A stretch of DNA of 64,000 nt from Steinernema hermaphroditum (taxonomy: Eukaryota > Nematoda > Chromadorea > Rhabditida > Steinernematidae): assembly GCA_030435675.1 (NCBI GenBank), contig CM059623.1, positions 708,012 through 772,011 of the forward strand. Reading direction: 5' to 3'. The notes beneath the pieces were generated by a model that was not told where the DNA came from, made no database searches, and saw only the letters and a program-made list of their open reading frames with translations. Positions 33,611 to 43,871 of the stretch are shown here, one piece after another (position 1 is the stretch's first letter; each line of letters opens with the position of its first letter). The translations under genes were made by a program, and so were the position numbers.

Positions 33611-35576
33611 TCACCAGCAGCCCTTAAGGCGTTGTTGGGCGAACCAGTAGTCGAAGCTGCAACCGAACATCGTCGTCAGCTTGTTCAGCTTCTTGGCAAC
33701 GTATGCTACAATGTAGTCAATTGTAAATGCCTGAAGCAGCTGGGGAGGGGTACTCACAGTGGATGGGAACATTCTTATCGTGGAGAACAGCAATAAAGAG
33801 GAGAAACTCGTCCAAACCGACATCAAGCTTGTAATAGTCCTGCTCGGTCTTGAACATCTCACGGAAATAGGACAATGGATCGAAAGGCTCTGAAAAACTC
33901 CGGAAATGACCATACTGGAGTTACTGACTACATATTTGGATAGATAAAGCATTTCTTTCTCCACGGCGAGGCAAACGGCATCGGATGGATCGCCAATCAG
34001 TTCATTGGTAGGTGATGAGAGATCGATCACAAAACTCCTGAAGAAGCATCGTCAGTAATGACCACTGCATTTACAACCTACTCGAGGATTTCAAGCGAGA
34101 AATGGACAGTGTTTCTGGCATATTTTGCGAAGTCAAAACTCTGTACTTCTCCATATTTCAGGCTGAACGATCCATAAGAGTACATGTTCCAGATACGTGA
34201 GAACTGGAAAGAAACCCGTCACAAGTTTCAGAGATATGTACATACTATTTTGTGCCGTTTGTCTTGTCCATCACTGTTATTATTCAAAGACTTCACTTCG
34301 AATTTCCCTTTGACGGCACAGTTCCATAGCATAGTGTTCTTCATGTCGCTCTTCTTACACCAGACACGCATCTTCACTCCTGCTTCTCCAATTCCGGGAC
34401 TTCGGAACAGCCTAAACTAGTTCATTAGATGGATTAGGTGGAGAACTTCTCCTACCACTTAAATCCTCCAACTTCTACTACGTGCTTAAAGAAAGGGCGA
34501 GTCATGGGAATCGTATAAACGTGAACCGCTTTCTCTTCCTGGCCCGCTGGAAAGAGAGTTCTGTAGTAATCCGCCTTCGATCTGTCGCTGTATTGCAAGC
34601 ACTTCTGGAAGACGTAGTCGCATTGATACATGTCCGCCATGGTCAGCTGACTCTGAAATGACTCTGAAAGAAGTAATATCATCCAGCTTTCCTTGGACTG
34701 AAGAGTTACCATCGACATAGCGTCTTTTACCGTGAAGAATCGCGAGGAAACGGAGAAATTCGGTGAAGTCGATCTCGCGAAGAACGTATGAACCGGTGCG
34801 TTTCTCCATGAAGTCATCTTCGAACATCGCAAGGAAGAACTGCGAGTGATGACTGAGGAACTATAGCACGGTTTAGAAAATAAGCTGGGAGAGTCAATTA
34901 CCCATTTAGAAAGATAGAGATTGTTCCCATCCACGGTGATCCGGAGAGCATCTGACGGTTCACGGATGAACTCGTTCTCTGGAATAGAAAGGTCGATAAT
35001 CCGCGACGTCCTGAAATTGCAGTGCCATCAAAATAAAACAACGATCCTAACTTGGTAATTTGGAGAGTGAGTTCCACGTGAAACTCATCGTCATCCTCAG
35101 GTTCTTCACTTATATAACTTCCATTGAAAACTCGAGTGGTTTGAGTTCGGTCGAAGCTGAACGTCTCTTTCCACTAAAAGTACAATTTAAACCAGATGAG
35201 ACAACGCCTTCCTTACTTGGCCCATGTGAGCTGGTTCTGAGTACTTTCTAATAACAACGATCCCTACTTTCGCTTCACATCGCCAGAGCGCCCTCTTTCC
35301 ACAGCTAGGAACACACTTGATTTTCACGGGAAGGTTGTATTCCTGCAGGTAACCGTCCTCATCGTAGACCAAGCAGTCGACGTAATCGTCCCCATCGTCG
35401 TCGACAGGCGGCACCGCATACTCCACAGGGTAAGTCACAGGCGTGGGGTTACTCCAGTATGTGACGGTCTTAATGCGCCACTTGAATCCTCCAATTTCGA
35501 CTTCAAAGCGTGAGGTGTCATGTCTAGCGCACAGACAATGACCCATACAGCGAATGATCTTGATTTCTGTGGTCAT
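33611..35576 (-). CDS. double MATH-BTB protein
   Basis: Exons (minus): 35576-35217, 35173-35052, 35010-34902, 34860-34710, 34663-34456, 34411-34246, 34203-34082, 34037-33925, 33889 to about 33770, about 33730-33611. The acceptor ends 6 nt before the ATG (trans-splice type). Two similar modules follow each other: a MATH-like domain starting at (V/I)GGFKW and containing LW-C-(A/V)K, then IDLS and a BTB fold (PSDA, LYLSK, F-EMF/MF, FL-F-A-LH). BTB-MATH proteins recruit substrates to CUL3 ubiquitin ligases; nematodes carry many, normally one module each. Module 2 is harder to read: one intron would be only 35 nt, and the end needs either an atypical donor (GTTCCC) or a frameshift to reach the LLQAFTIDYIV helix, so that half may be decaying. 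Final residue count is not given for that reason. Confidence 0.8.
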
Positions 35577-35869
35577 AATCCCCTAAAACATATGAAATTT
35601 GTCAATCAAATAGAATGTGGGACACGCCCGGCTACATCTTAGGGGCTTGACGCACGTGAAGGACGCTGATCATCACAAATCCACACATTAACAATCGACG
35701 ACACCCACACAAATGGAAACGAGATCAGATGAACAACCACATAACATGCAGGCTGCATGAGTTTCGTGTCAAGACTGAGTCATCAGCCTTACAGTAGGTT
35801 TGAAATAGCGATTCCTTGGCAGGCCCCAGAAATTGCACTGAAGAGGGATATCCTCAGCCCAACCACCTT

Positions 35870-36103
35870 CTATCCGTTGGCCCCGTTCTCGGTTTTCTTC
35901 AACACTTCCTGAGTTCCGACTGTGTCCACAGACATTGTCGTCAAAGACACTCCTCTCTTTGCCTTCATTACGGCCTCTATGGCTCGTGTCTTCCCCGTGG
36001 AGCGCTTTCCCCCACCCTTGATTCCACCTCCAACGTCAAATCCACCACGCACACAGCTCGACTGTGCCTTGCAAAGGAAATAAAGCCCCACGACAACTGC
36101 CAA
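35870..36103 (-). CDS. short open frame with hydrophobic N-terminus, doubtful
   Basis: About 77 codons without an ATG at the start; it would begin after an acceptor (TTTGGCAG) near 36104. It opens with a hydrophobic VVVGLYFLC stretch, then Gly-rich and Lys-rich sequence. No family and no poly(A) signal. It lies between TRMT112 and the MATH-BTB gene on the same strand. Confidence 0.15.
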   Translation of the reverse strand: MAVVVGLYFLCKAQSSCVRGGFDVGGGIKGGGKRSTGKTRAIEAVMKAKRGVSLTTMSVDTVGTQEVLKKTENGANG

Positions 36104-36218
36104 ACGACTAGACGTCTATTCGACCAGCCAGCCTAAAATACCATCCCAGGGAAATAAATTTCTTGGACAACACAGAACGTAACAACATCAACAACAATTG
36201 ATTATACAGGATACACTT

Positions 36219-36744
36219 TCACGCGATTTCGTCTTCATTGGCCAGCATGTTGGGAATGCCGTTCGAGATCGGGAAAACGCGGTTAGATTCGGGGCACTGT
36301 AGCTCTCCTTCGACGACTTCCACGCCAAGGGCTTCACCGAGCTACAAACCAAGTATTCGTGGAGGAAACAGCAAGAGAAAACGTACAGCTTTTAGGATAT
36401 TCTCATTCTCGTCCTTGCTCAAATCGACAGCTTGCCATTCCTTGGAGACGGGCACGGGCAGATGCTGGACATGCTCGAAGGTGTAGCCGGTCTCCGGGTG
36501 CTCCTTCAGCTCCTGCACAGTTTTGTAGAGAACGGTATAGTCGATGCGGGGAAGGATCCTCTCGAAGAACTCTGGCGTCGCGTTCCATTCTTTGGGCGCC
36601 TAAACGAGAAACGGTCAACATCAATAGAAAACGACGAATTAATGCGACTACCTCGAGTTTCGTTGCTCTGAGAATGAGAGGATATCCGGTTGTGACGTTC
36701 TTGAGGAAATTGGAGCACAAGAAGTTGTGTGTGAGGAGCTTCAT
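36219..36744 (-). CDS. TRMT112: TRMT112, methyltransferase activator subunit
   Basis: Exons (minus): 36744-36652, 36599-36387, 36341-36219; 142 residues, close to the usual 125. The N-terminus MKLLTHNFL and the C-terminal zinc-ribbon half [20 protein letters not shown] are diagnostic of Trm112. The N-terminal cysteines that complete a zinc site in yeast are partly absent, as in animal members. Trm112 is a small obligate partner that stabilises several SAM-dependent methyltransferases acting on tRNA, 18S rRNA and the release factor eRF1. An acceptor (TGTTTTCAG) ends 3 nt before the ATG, so the gene is probably trans-spliced. Confidence 0.95.
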
Positions 36745-36747
36745 TTT

Positions 36748-37737
36748 CTGAAAACAGCTAAGGTAGGACTATATGAATGAGGATAAAATAGCGAGCACCG
36801 CGAGCAAGGTTACCTAAAATTGACGTTCTAGTTTGACAAACAGCATGAATTTCTAGGCAGCTTCGTGAAATCGTGGAAAGAGGTAGTAGCAAGATGGTCT
36901 TGTTGCGAAAAAACGTTCACGATAACCACTGCAAGGCAATCAAGGGGCGTTCATAACATAGAACGAAGTTTAAAAGGCACTACATCCCAAAGCGAAAAGT
37001 TAAACTTGATGAACAAACAAAAAAAGTTCACAGAAACCGTTCAACTTGTCATGAATGCAATAGAAAAAGCCAAGCGCGAAATTACAGTATGCTATAAGCA
37101 ACCGCTCAGGGTTCACGTGTGGAGACTCGCTGTTTTTAGCTTCGTTCATACTCCGCGCGCGTTTTGCCGCGCGTGCGTTTTTTCGGACGCGCATCCAAAA
37201 AAAACGCAATAGAAAAGTGACTTTGAAAAGTGAGAAAAGTGACATTGACTTTTGCTATGTAGGCATTGGAAGGAGCACCTGGAGACAAGTAGGTATTCTT
37301 GAGATGTACATCACAGACACGCCTTCTCAATCAATTTTGATCTCTTTCAACTGGGAAAAAATAAGTACATGGCTTATCGGAAATAAGGCCCTTCACGAAT
37401 TGTCAATACTATCCACCACCAAGTTTTACACGAAGCACTGTTTGACTAACACAATACACGAAGCAGGACAACTCGCCGGCGAGTTTTCACGTACCGCTGC
37501 TGAAGAACAAGCTCTCACTTATGCGGTTTTGTAGACGGTCGTTCAACTTTGCTTCGATGATATGGACGGTGAAAAACACAGTGCAAGCAATCAGGTCAAC
37601 TTTACTGTCCAACGGGGGCGAACAAGTGCGCGGAGAATTCTCGAGGGTTGCACTCACAAGAACAGTTGGCGGTACAGAGACTGTGCAAGCGGACGGTGAA
37701 GGGAACAAGAAAAGCACGAGTCGATTAATCGGAAGCT
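36748..37737. other. intergenic, no gene seen
   Basis: Open frames on both strands lack splice and codon support. A GC-rich palindromic stretch (CGCGCGCGTTTTGCCGCGCGTGCG region, 37155-37200) is the only notable structure. Confidence 0.45.
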
Positions 37738-37743
37738 TTATTG
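37738..37743 (-). promoter_or_regulatory. poly(A) signal of the orphan single-exon gene
   Basis: AATAAA on the minus strand, 31 nt after the stop at 37774-37776. Confidence 0.6.
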
Positions 37744-37773
37744 TGCCATTAACTGGTAAATTAATAAGAAACA

Positions 37774-38613
37774 TTAACAAATAGCACATTTCTTATGCTT
37801 CTTTGTGTAGATGTAATGAATACTAATGATTCCATTTTTGTTAAAGTCCCATACTGCATGTCCGGGATAGTAGGACGTTTGGAACTCCTTATGCAAGTGA
37901 CGGACATCGGAGTTCACATACAGGAAATGCCACGCGTTCTTATCAGATACCAGTCGTTTGGCCATGAAGTCCTCAAAAAACGATGCAGAGAACTTTACTT
38001 CGTTAGAGACATTGAAACAGCTGAGTTTGTCACTGAGCAGCAAGTTTTCAAAGGCTGCTACCACACGCGAACTTGGTGACTTGGTCCAGCGCTGGATGGA
38101 CAGTTGCCGGAGATTAGGGAGTTCAGTTACAGCTAACACAACTGGTTCCACTTCTCCACGGATGAAGCGCAAGCTCACGCTATTTATGCGGTTTACTGGA
38201 AGGTCGTTCAGCATAGCGAGAGTGAAGAATGAATCAGTGATTGACAGAGAAATATTGTTCATAAGTGGACGGAAAATGGAGAGAAGCTCTTCCACCTTTG
38301 GATAGCGATTCAAACCCGAAGAAAGGTCATAGAACCTAACTGAATGTATATGTGAATGTGGTGGAAGTTTAACATTACCAGCATTGGCGACTGTAATATT
38401 CATTCCCTTTTGCTGTATCACTAAGCAGAAGCGCTCACGCACACCATTCGATTCGATTGTCAGTCCGTAGTACTTACTCGCTTGCTTGTGTTCTTGATAG
38501 GCAACATTCCAACGAGGTGAGATGGTGTCAAATGAAGACCTACACCAAAATTCTCTGAGGATAACATCTTGGACACAGACGCGTTGACAGAAATCGAAAG
38601 GAACGGAATCCAT
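37774..38613 (-). CDS. nematode-type orphan protein (MDSVPF family), F-box-like in style
   Basis: A single exon of 279 residues, starting at the ATG that begins MDSVPFDFC (an upstream in-frame ATG at 38634 would add 7). Short opening sequences of this kind, MDSVPF-FC, followed by about 270 residues with leucine-rich, FTH/F-box-like texture, recur in nematode lineage-specific families; this comes from memory, not a search. The middle has regularly spaced LPNLRQLSI and LPVNRINSVSL segments. It is followed by AATAAA. No enzyme motif. Role unknown. Confidence 0.7.
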   Translation of the reverse strand: MDSVPFDFCQRVCVQDVILREFWCRSSFDTISPRWNVAYQEHKQASKYYGLTIESNGVRERFCLVIQQKGMNITVANAGNVKLPPHSHIHSVRFYDLSSGLNRYPKVEELLSIFRPLMNNISLSITDSFFTLAMLNDLPVNRINSVSLRFIRGEVEPVVLAVTELPNLRQLSIQRWTKSPSSRVVAAFENLLLSDKLSCFNVSNEVKFSASFFEDFMAKRLVSDKNAWHFLYVNSDVRHLHKEFQTSYYPGHAVWDFNKNGIISIHYIYTKKHKKCAIC

Positions 38614-39141
38614 AACCGACTGAACCTGGATCACACTCTCAGCACATCATTAATGGAGCAAAACCCTAGCAAAGCGATAAAATGCAATGCTAAACAACAC
38701 ATTGGTACAGTACACGTGGGGATGCTGACATCTCCGTGAGACCGCTGCAATGATGCTTTTCTTGTCTTGTCAAATTTCGAACTATGGTACATATTTTATT
38801 GTTGCGGAAAATTCTGCTCACTCCCTTATTAGCCGAAGAAAAGGCTCTGGTATGTTCCGTAAACATGCACTTTTGTAATAGGACTGTAGTCGACGTATTT
38901 CTTTTCCGCTTAGCTTTTCGAAGTGCGCACTCCCGAAACGTATAAAACTGTTTTAAACTTTAATAAATGTTAATCAACCAGCAAATTTTTCTGTAGACGT
39001 CTCTCTCTCCCTTTGTGTATTTAATTAATTGTGAAGACTGTTAACAAAGCCCTATTGGTAAGTACTGTAGTGTTGTGTCCCTAGGGCATTCTCTCCTCAG
39101 GTCTCCGGACAGTCGAACTCAAGTCGAAAGCAACTGTTGTA

Positions 39142-39260
39142 GTCCTCTGGTAGGGGCTTTTTTGATTGTCATGTAACCTCATCACCGTCTTTTGTTTCAT
39201 TATGATCCTCTCGAGATCGTTGTCTCCGTCGATATTGATCGCAAACTTTGAAACTTTGAA
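39142..39260. repeat. repeat fragment shared with 33.3 kb
   Basis: Second copy of the segment described at 33269-33390, in the same orientation and just outside the mariner element. Confidence 0.45.
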
Positions 39261-39318
39261 TTCAAAAATGGAGAGAAAATCCAACGGCTGGCAGCCATCG
39301 ATTTACTATAAGGACCTA

Positions 39319-40715
39319 CAGGGTGTCCCAGATAAAGTGCAACATGAAGAAATCAATGTAGCTCATTGTGGTCTTCTCTAAATGCGCTACGTTTATGCGC
39401 AAAATGAAGCTACGCCACTAGCGAATAAGAAAGGAAACCCACTTCGTCGGACGATTCTCACTTCGCCACAATGCATGCCAAACATACATCCGATTCGAAC
39501 CCCCGACCGCCGCGGGTCTGCATTTTATTTTTTGCCTTCATGTGGCCTCTAGAGTTATGTTACGTGACTACAATCTAGCGCATCGTAAAGAGCATACACT
39601 TTTCTACAAGAAACACCAAATTCGGAAATGGAGGGGATTCAGATCCGATAAAAGTGGTGGCCAAAAAGATTTGCTCCCCATCTTAGACACATTGGCCCGA
39701 AGCCAGACCAAAGCTCTTTTGGAGCTTTTTGTACATGTGCAATCTGGCTGAAAGATCATGTCGATTCCTCTGCACTTCTCCGCTGCCCACGGTTTCAGCG
39801 CACCTTCTAGGATCTTTTTCTGATAAAACTCGGCCGTTAAACGGTTTTTTTTCTCAAAAAACACCAGTTTTGGGCTAACCAGGACATAAATTCAAGCCCA
39901 GACTACCAGAATCTTCGCGTAATGGCTCGTTTCGACGCTGACGGTACGCGGACATCCTTTGCGAAGCCATCACTGATGATTCTGATGATTGTACATCGGT
40001 TCGACAGTGAATCGAATAGGATTCATAAGCATGATTTTGTTCAGTTCCGAACCTGCGGCGCTGGTCCTCATCAAGCGATATTTTTTGGGGTCTTGTCCTT
40101 TTTTATAGTTGTGTTACCACCTGTTCTTTCACTTTTTTGTAAGGAAACATCTTTAGATCTTCCTGCAATGTTCGCCGGACACGTATTCTTGAGATTCCGT
40201 ACTCCTCAGCCAACTTTATTGAACTTTGGGCTGGATTCCGGTTTAACTTCTTTAGGATGGCTTCTCGGACGGCCGGAGTTCGCAATGGTTTATTTCTACC
40301 TTTCCAGGCCCTCTGCTTGACCTGTTCTATCTCCCTGTAACGCTCAATGACTCGTTTGATCTCACATCGCTTGAATCCGAGGGCTTTTACAGTACGATTT
40401 TCGCTAACTTTGTGACCTTGCCGTTCTTACTGCGTGCCATGTTTGCCACTTTGACTTGTTTTGGTTTACCAATTTAGCCCTTTAAAAACGATCTATTCCT
40501 TGTTTTTTAAAGAATCTCGACTTTACACGACGCAACGGCTGGAGCATACATGGACTTTTTTCTCGGAAAACAACAGGAAGTTAAAGTATTAAAGGCAGTA
40601 CCGACATCAGAAAAGGCTGGGAAATGCGAATAAATCAACATCGGAGTCGAATTATTCTAAAAAGCAAACGATATAACTAAAAGAAAAAGCGTTGCAGAAC
40701 TTTCGCCCCACCCTG
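39319..40715 (-). mobile_element. mariner-like DNA transposon, inactive, with TIRs and TA duplication
   Basis: About 1.4 kb flanked by TA at 39317-39318 and 40716-40717. The ends both start CAGGGTG and align further inward (AAAGT, GCAAC), giving imperfect inverted repeats of roughly 28 bp. The interior encodes a broken transposase on the minus strand. TA duplication and the CAGGGTG terminus are standard for Tc1/mariner elements. Confidence 0.88.
39540..40440 (-). pseudogene. decayed mariner transposase
   Basis: It begins at an ATG at 40440 and is broken by several frameshifts and stops. One frame holds the helix-turn-helix part (40285-40103: NPAQSSIKLAEEYGISRIRV, then LKMFPYK). A later frame (39864-39604) holds YQKKIL, FQPD, FWPP and SDLNPLHFRIW, the region with the second and third catalytic aspartates, 33 residues apart. 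The first catalytic Asp block is not clean. It is not expected to make an active enzyme. Confidence 0.85.
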
Positions 40716-40717
40716 TA

Positions 40718-41800
40718 AAACGATTCAAGGTTTATTGCACCATGCTGTATGAGCTTAAATGTAGGAGACGACCCGACGACCCCAGGCGAAGAGTCGCTTC
40801 TGGAAATTGTTGCAAAATTCACACTACCATTTTCCAACGCAATTTCTTCTCAGGCCTTGTCAAAGACTGAATGCACTTGTGCCTGATATTCCTTGCATTT
40901 TGTGCCAAACAGATCGAGTGATTCAATTCTCTACAAAATCTTAGAACTTGTCGCCGAGCGACCGCGACGAGCCGACCGAACGGGCGAGACTCACCAGTGT
41001 GACTCTCGCAGCGATTGACGTGACACCGAGAGCGCGCGAGCACGCGGCGTGCATGTGTGATTACGATCCTTTTTCGTGGGGCTGATTGGGGGGATTTTGC
41101 TTGCTGACTTGCTGATTTATTACCTGTTGATTTGTTGTTCGTATTTACTGTCGGAAGGTTTGAGTGCTCTAATAAACTCTAACCCGAAACACGATCTTCA
41201 ATCCGCGTGGCCGCTGGCAATTGGACTTTGCCAGTGAATTGGCGAGCAGATCGAGACGACAACCGCGAGACGAATCGACCGATCCTGTGCAGAACTCCTG
41301 CACAAGGTCCTATCATAGCAGGAATTTGCGCAAAGCATCCTAGATCGCTCAAAATCAACGCAACAAATTGGAAAATCTGCCATCTCCATTGTAAAAGTCG
41401 GGCGCAACGTAAAATTACGGTAGTCTGGAGGTCCCATCACGAGGGAATTGCGAACCCAATGATTTTGCGGCGACCATATCTCGGAGACTGTAGTTTACAG
41501 ACTAGACGGGTTCTGATGAACCTGGCAGCTTGGAGGCATTCATGTTTTGCAGATTGAAGGAAACGGTCGCACACGCTTCTAATCACTCTGCCATAATGTT
41601 GTTTTTCGAGTGGACTGACTGTGCTTTCATTCGCTACGTGGTATTCTCTTGGAGATAGTTTCACTTTCCCTCCTTGGCGAGATATCCATGGAAATCGAAA
41701 CAAAATTTGACGGGCATATATGTCATTTGGGTCAGGTTGCTCGCGTTTATCTTTTTCGTGAAGTGCGGATAAGCGTGATATTCACATCCACTGCTTTCAG
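40718..41800. other. intergenic, no gene seen
   Basis: No exon with clear support. A plus-strand open frame (41207-41557) has no recognisable domain. The promoter of the coiled-coil gene should lie toward the right end. Confidence 0.4.
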
Positions 41801-41805
41801 AAGAC

Positions 41806-43732
41806 ATGGACTCTGGGGAACCTTTAATTTCGATTTTGCTTAAACACAACGAGCATTTTGCGCATGCTCTGGAAGCGGTGGCAACGCGAGTTTCTCTCCT
41901 TGAAGAGGAATCAGCCGGAAACGCGAAGCGCAAAGCTGCGGAACTTAATGTTTTCATGGACCTCTTCGAGAATATCATGGGAAGATTAGAGACAGAACCG
42001 CTGATTTCGACTCTTCATGAACAGAGCGAGCGCATCCTACAGGTGATGGAAGCGGTAACAGCACGAGTCTCTCTTCTCGAGGATGAATTAACCAGAAACG
42101 CGAAGCTCAGAACTGAGGAATTGGGCCATTTCCAGAAGATCATGGAGAGAATTGAAGCAGAGACTACGAAGAAAGAAGAGCTGGAGGCGAAATTGAGCCG
42201 TTTGGAAGCGCAGGAGAAGAAAACCACAGATGTGGTACAAGTTAAGCCCCTGACATCGACAGTGAGTAGTTTCATTGAATGTACTGATGAAAAAAATTCC
42301 TTTAGGTGCCCGCAAAGGTTGCGGTTCAGCGGAAAAAAGATGTTTCGAATATGAGCCATGGCTTCGCCTCTCCGGGCACGTCTAAAGAAATGAATAAATC
42401 TGTCATTGTTGCAAAACGCAAGAAGAAGATGAGCCCGAGCAGTGCGATCAGATCTCTCATGAAGAAGTAGGTCTTTATCCTGCTGTTGCTTCTGTAAATA
42501 CCTATTGCAGGATCGAATCAGTAAAGAAAGGGAGTAGTAAAGCGAAAGGAAATAAAAAGAAAGAGGTGGATCAAGCTAACCCACAGACTTCGAAAGTGAG
42601 TGGGTCTCTTGAAAATTCTGATGGAAGAAAATTGTTTTAGGGATCCGAAAAGTCAATAGACCAACGGATAAAAGCCGTGCCTTCCAGCAATGTAGAAGTG
42701 AAGAAGAAGGAAAACGAGGCAATGGAGCAAGTTGATCCACAGGTACAGCAGTGCAAAGAGGTTTTCGTCGATCAACGAGTGGTACCAGTTGTTGTCGAAT
42801 CCCAATTTGCCCAACGGACGAAGACATCAACGGTGAGTGGCTTTCGTGTAAGCTTTAATAGAAAAAAAGTTTCAGGCACCCGAAAAGGCCTCAGAAGAAA
42901 GAAGAAAAGATGTGCTCCCCACGGTAACGAGCATCCGCGATTGCTCCTCTGCTGCGGAAATGAACAAACCTGCCCCTAGACCAAATCAAAAAAAGAGTGT
43001 GTCCACAGTTAATACGACAATCACTCCCGTGATGAGCTTGTAGGACCTGTGCATCTATCTCGTTTGCAATTGTTTTCTTCAGGAGCGAAACGGTGAATCG
43101 AGGGAAATTGTCAGCTTCCATTACAGATCAGCGTGTGCCTCCGGTTGTTGTCGAATCCCAGTTTGCCCAACGGACGAAGACATCAACGGTGAGTGGCTCT
43201 CGTGTAAGCTTTAATAGAAAAAAGTTTCAGGCACCCGAAAAGGCCTCAGAAGAAAGAAAAAAAGATGTGCTCCCCACGATTACGAAAATCCGCGATGGCT
43301 CCTCTGCTGTGGAAATGAACAAACCTACCCCTAGAGCAAATCAGAACAAGAGTGTGTCCACAGTTAATACGGCAGCCACTCCCGTGAAGAGCTTGTAGGA
43401 CCTGTGCATCTATCTCGTTTGCAATTGTTTTCTTCAGGAGCGGAACGGTGAATCGAGGGAAATTGCCAGCTTCCATTAAAGATCAGCGTGTGCCTCCGGT
43501 TGCCATCGAATCCCAATTTTCCCAACGGACGAAGACATCAACAGTGAGTGGTACTCTTGTATATAACAGTGGCACTTTTGTATATAGAAGCGACACTCTT
43601 TTATATGGCTCTGATAGAAGGAAGTTTCAGGTACCCGAAAAAGCCGCAGAAGAAGGAGAAAAGCATATTTGCTTCAACAGCAAAGCGGCGAATACGATAG
43701 GGAGTTCCAGTGATATCTTTGATTCTTCCTAG
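41806..43732 (+). CDS. coiled-coil and lysine-rich protein with tandemly duplicated exons
   Basis: Nine exons: 41806-42261, 42306-42466, 42511-42595, 42641-42832, 42876-43039, 43083-43188, 43231-43394, 43438-43543, 43631-43732; 511 residues. The acceptor CTGCTTTCAG ends 5 nt before the ATG. Exon 1 encodes two related coiled-coil repeats of about 55 residues, each running from PLIS(I/T)L through EAV-(A/T)RVSLLE to a Glu-rich helix. The rest is basic and low in hydrophobics (KRKKKMSPSS, KKGSSKAKGNKKK), suggesting a disordered, perhaps nucleic-acid-binding tail. The exon pair 4/5 has near-identical copies as 6/7 and a partial 8/9, with introns included. No known family recognised. It converges on unc-79, with 139 bp between the stop codons. 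Confidence 0.8.
42783..43640 (+). repeat. tandem repeat, about 355 bp period, spanning exons and introns
   Basis: Landmarks GAATCCCA(A/G)TTT followed by GACGAAGACATCAAC recur near 42797, 43152 and 43508. The GTGAGTGG donor, the short intron with AAGCTTTAATAGAAAAA, and GTTTCAGG(C/T)ACCCGAAAA follow in each unit. Two units are complete; the third diverges after its donor, where its intron has grown by short TATATA-containing insertions. Confidence 0.85.
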
Positions 43733-43797
43733 CTTTAGAATCTAATAATAGATCACAGTGCATCCAGCTAAGTTCGGTTCTTGTAAAATATGTCGTG

Positions 43798-43803
43798 TTT
43801 ATT
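43798..43803 (-). promoter_or_regulatory. poly(A) signal of unc-79
   Basis: AATAAA on the minus strand about 70 nt after the unc-79 stop at 43872-43874. Confidence 0.6.
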
Positions 43804-43871
43804 TGCATGTTAATTCAATTGTTCACCCGTATGTAGGTTGTATTGAGATGCTACACTAGATCGCCTTCTTG

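Noticed and set aside
41100..41230. Possible LTR end and primer-binding site
   Set aside because: A TGG follows a CA, but no second LTR or reverse transcriptase was found nearby.
41207..41557. Plus-strand frame of 116 codons
   Set aside because: No domain, no splice or poly(A) context, and composition like the flanking noncoding DNA.
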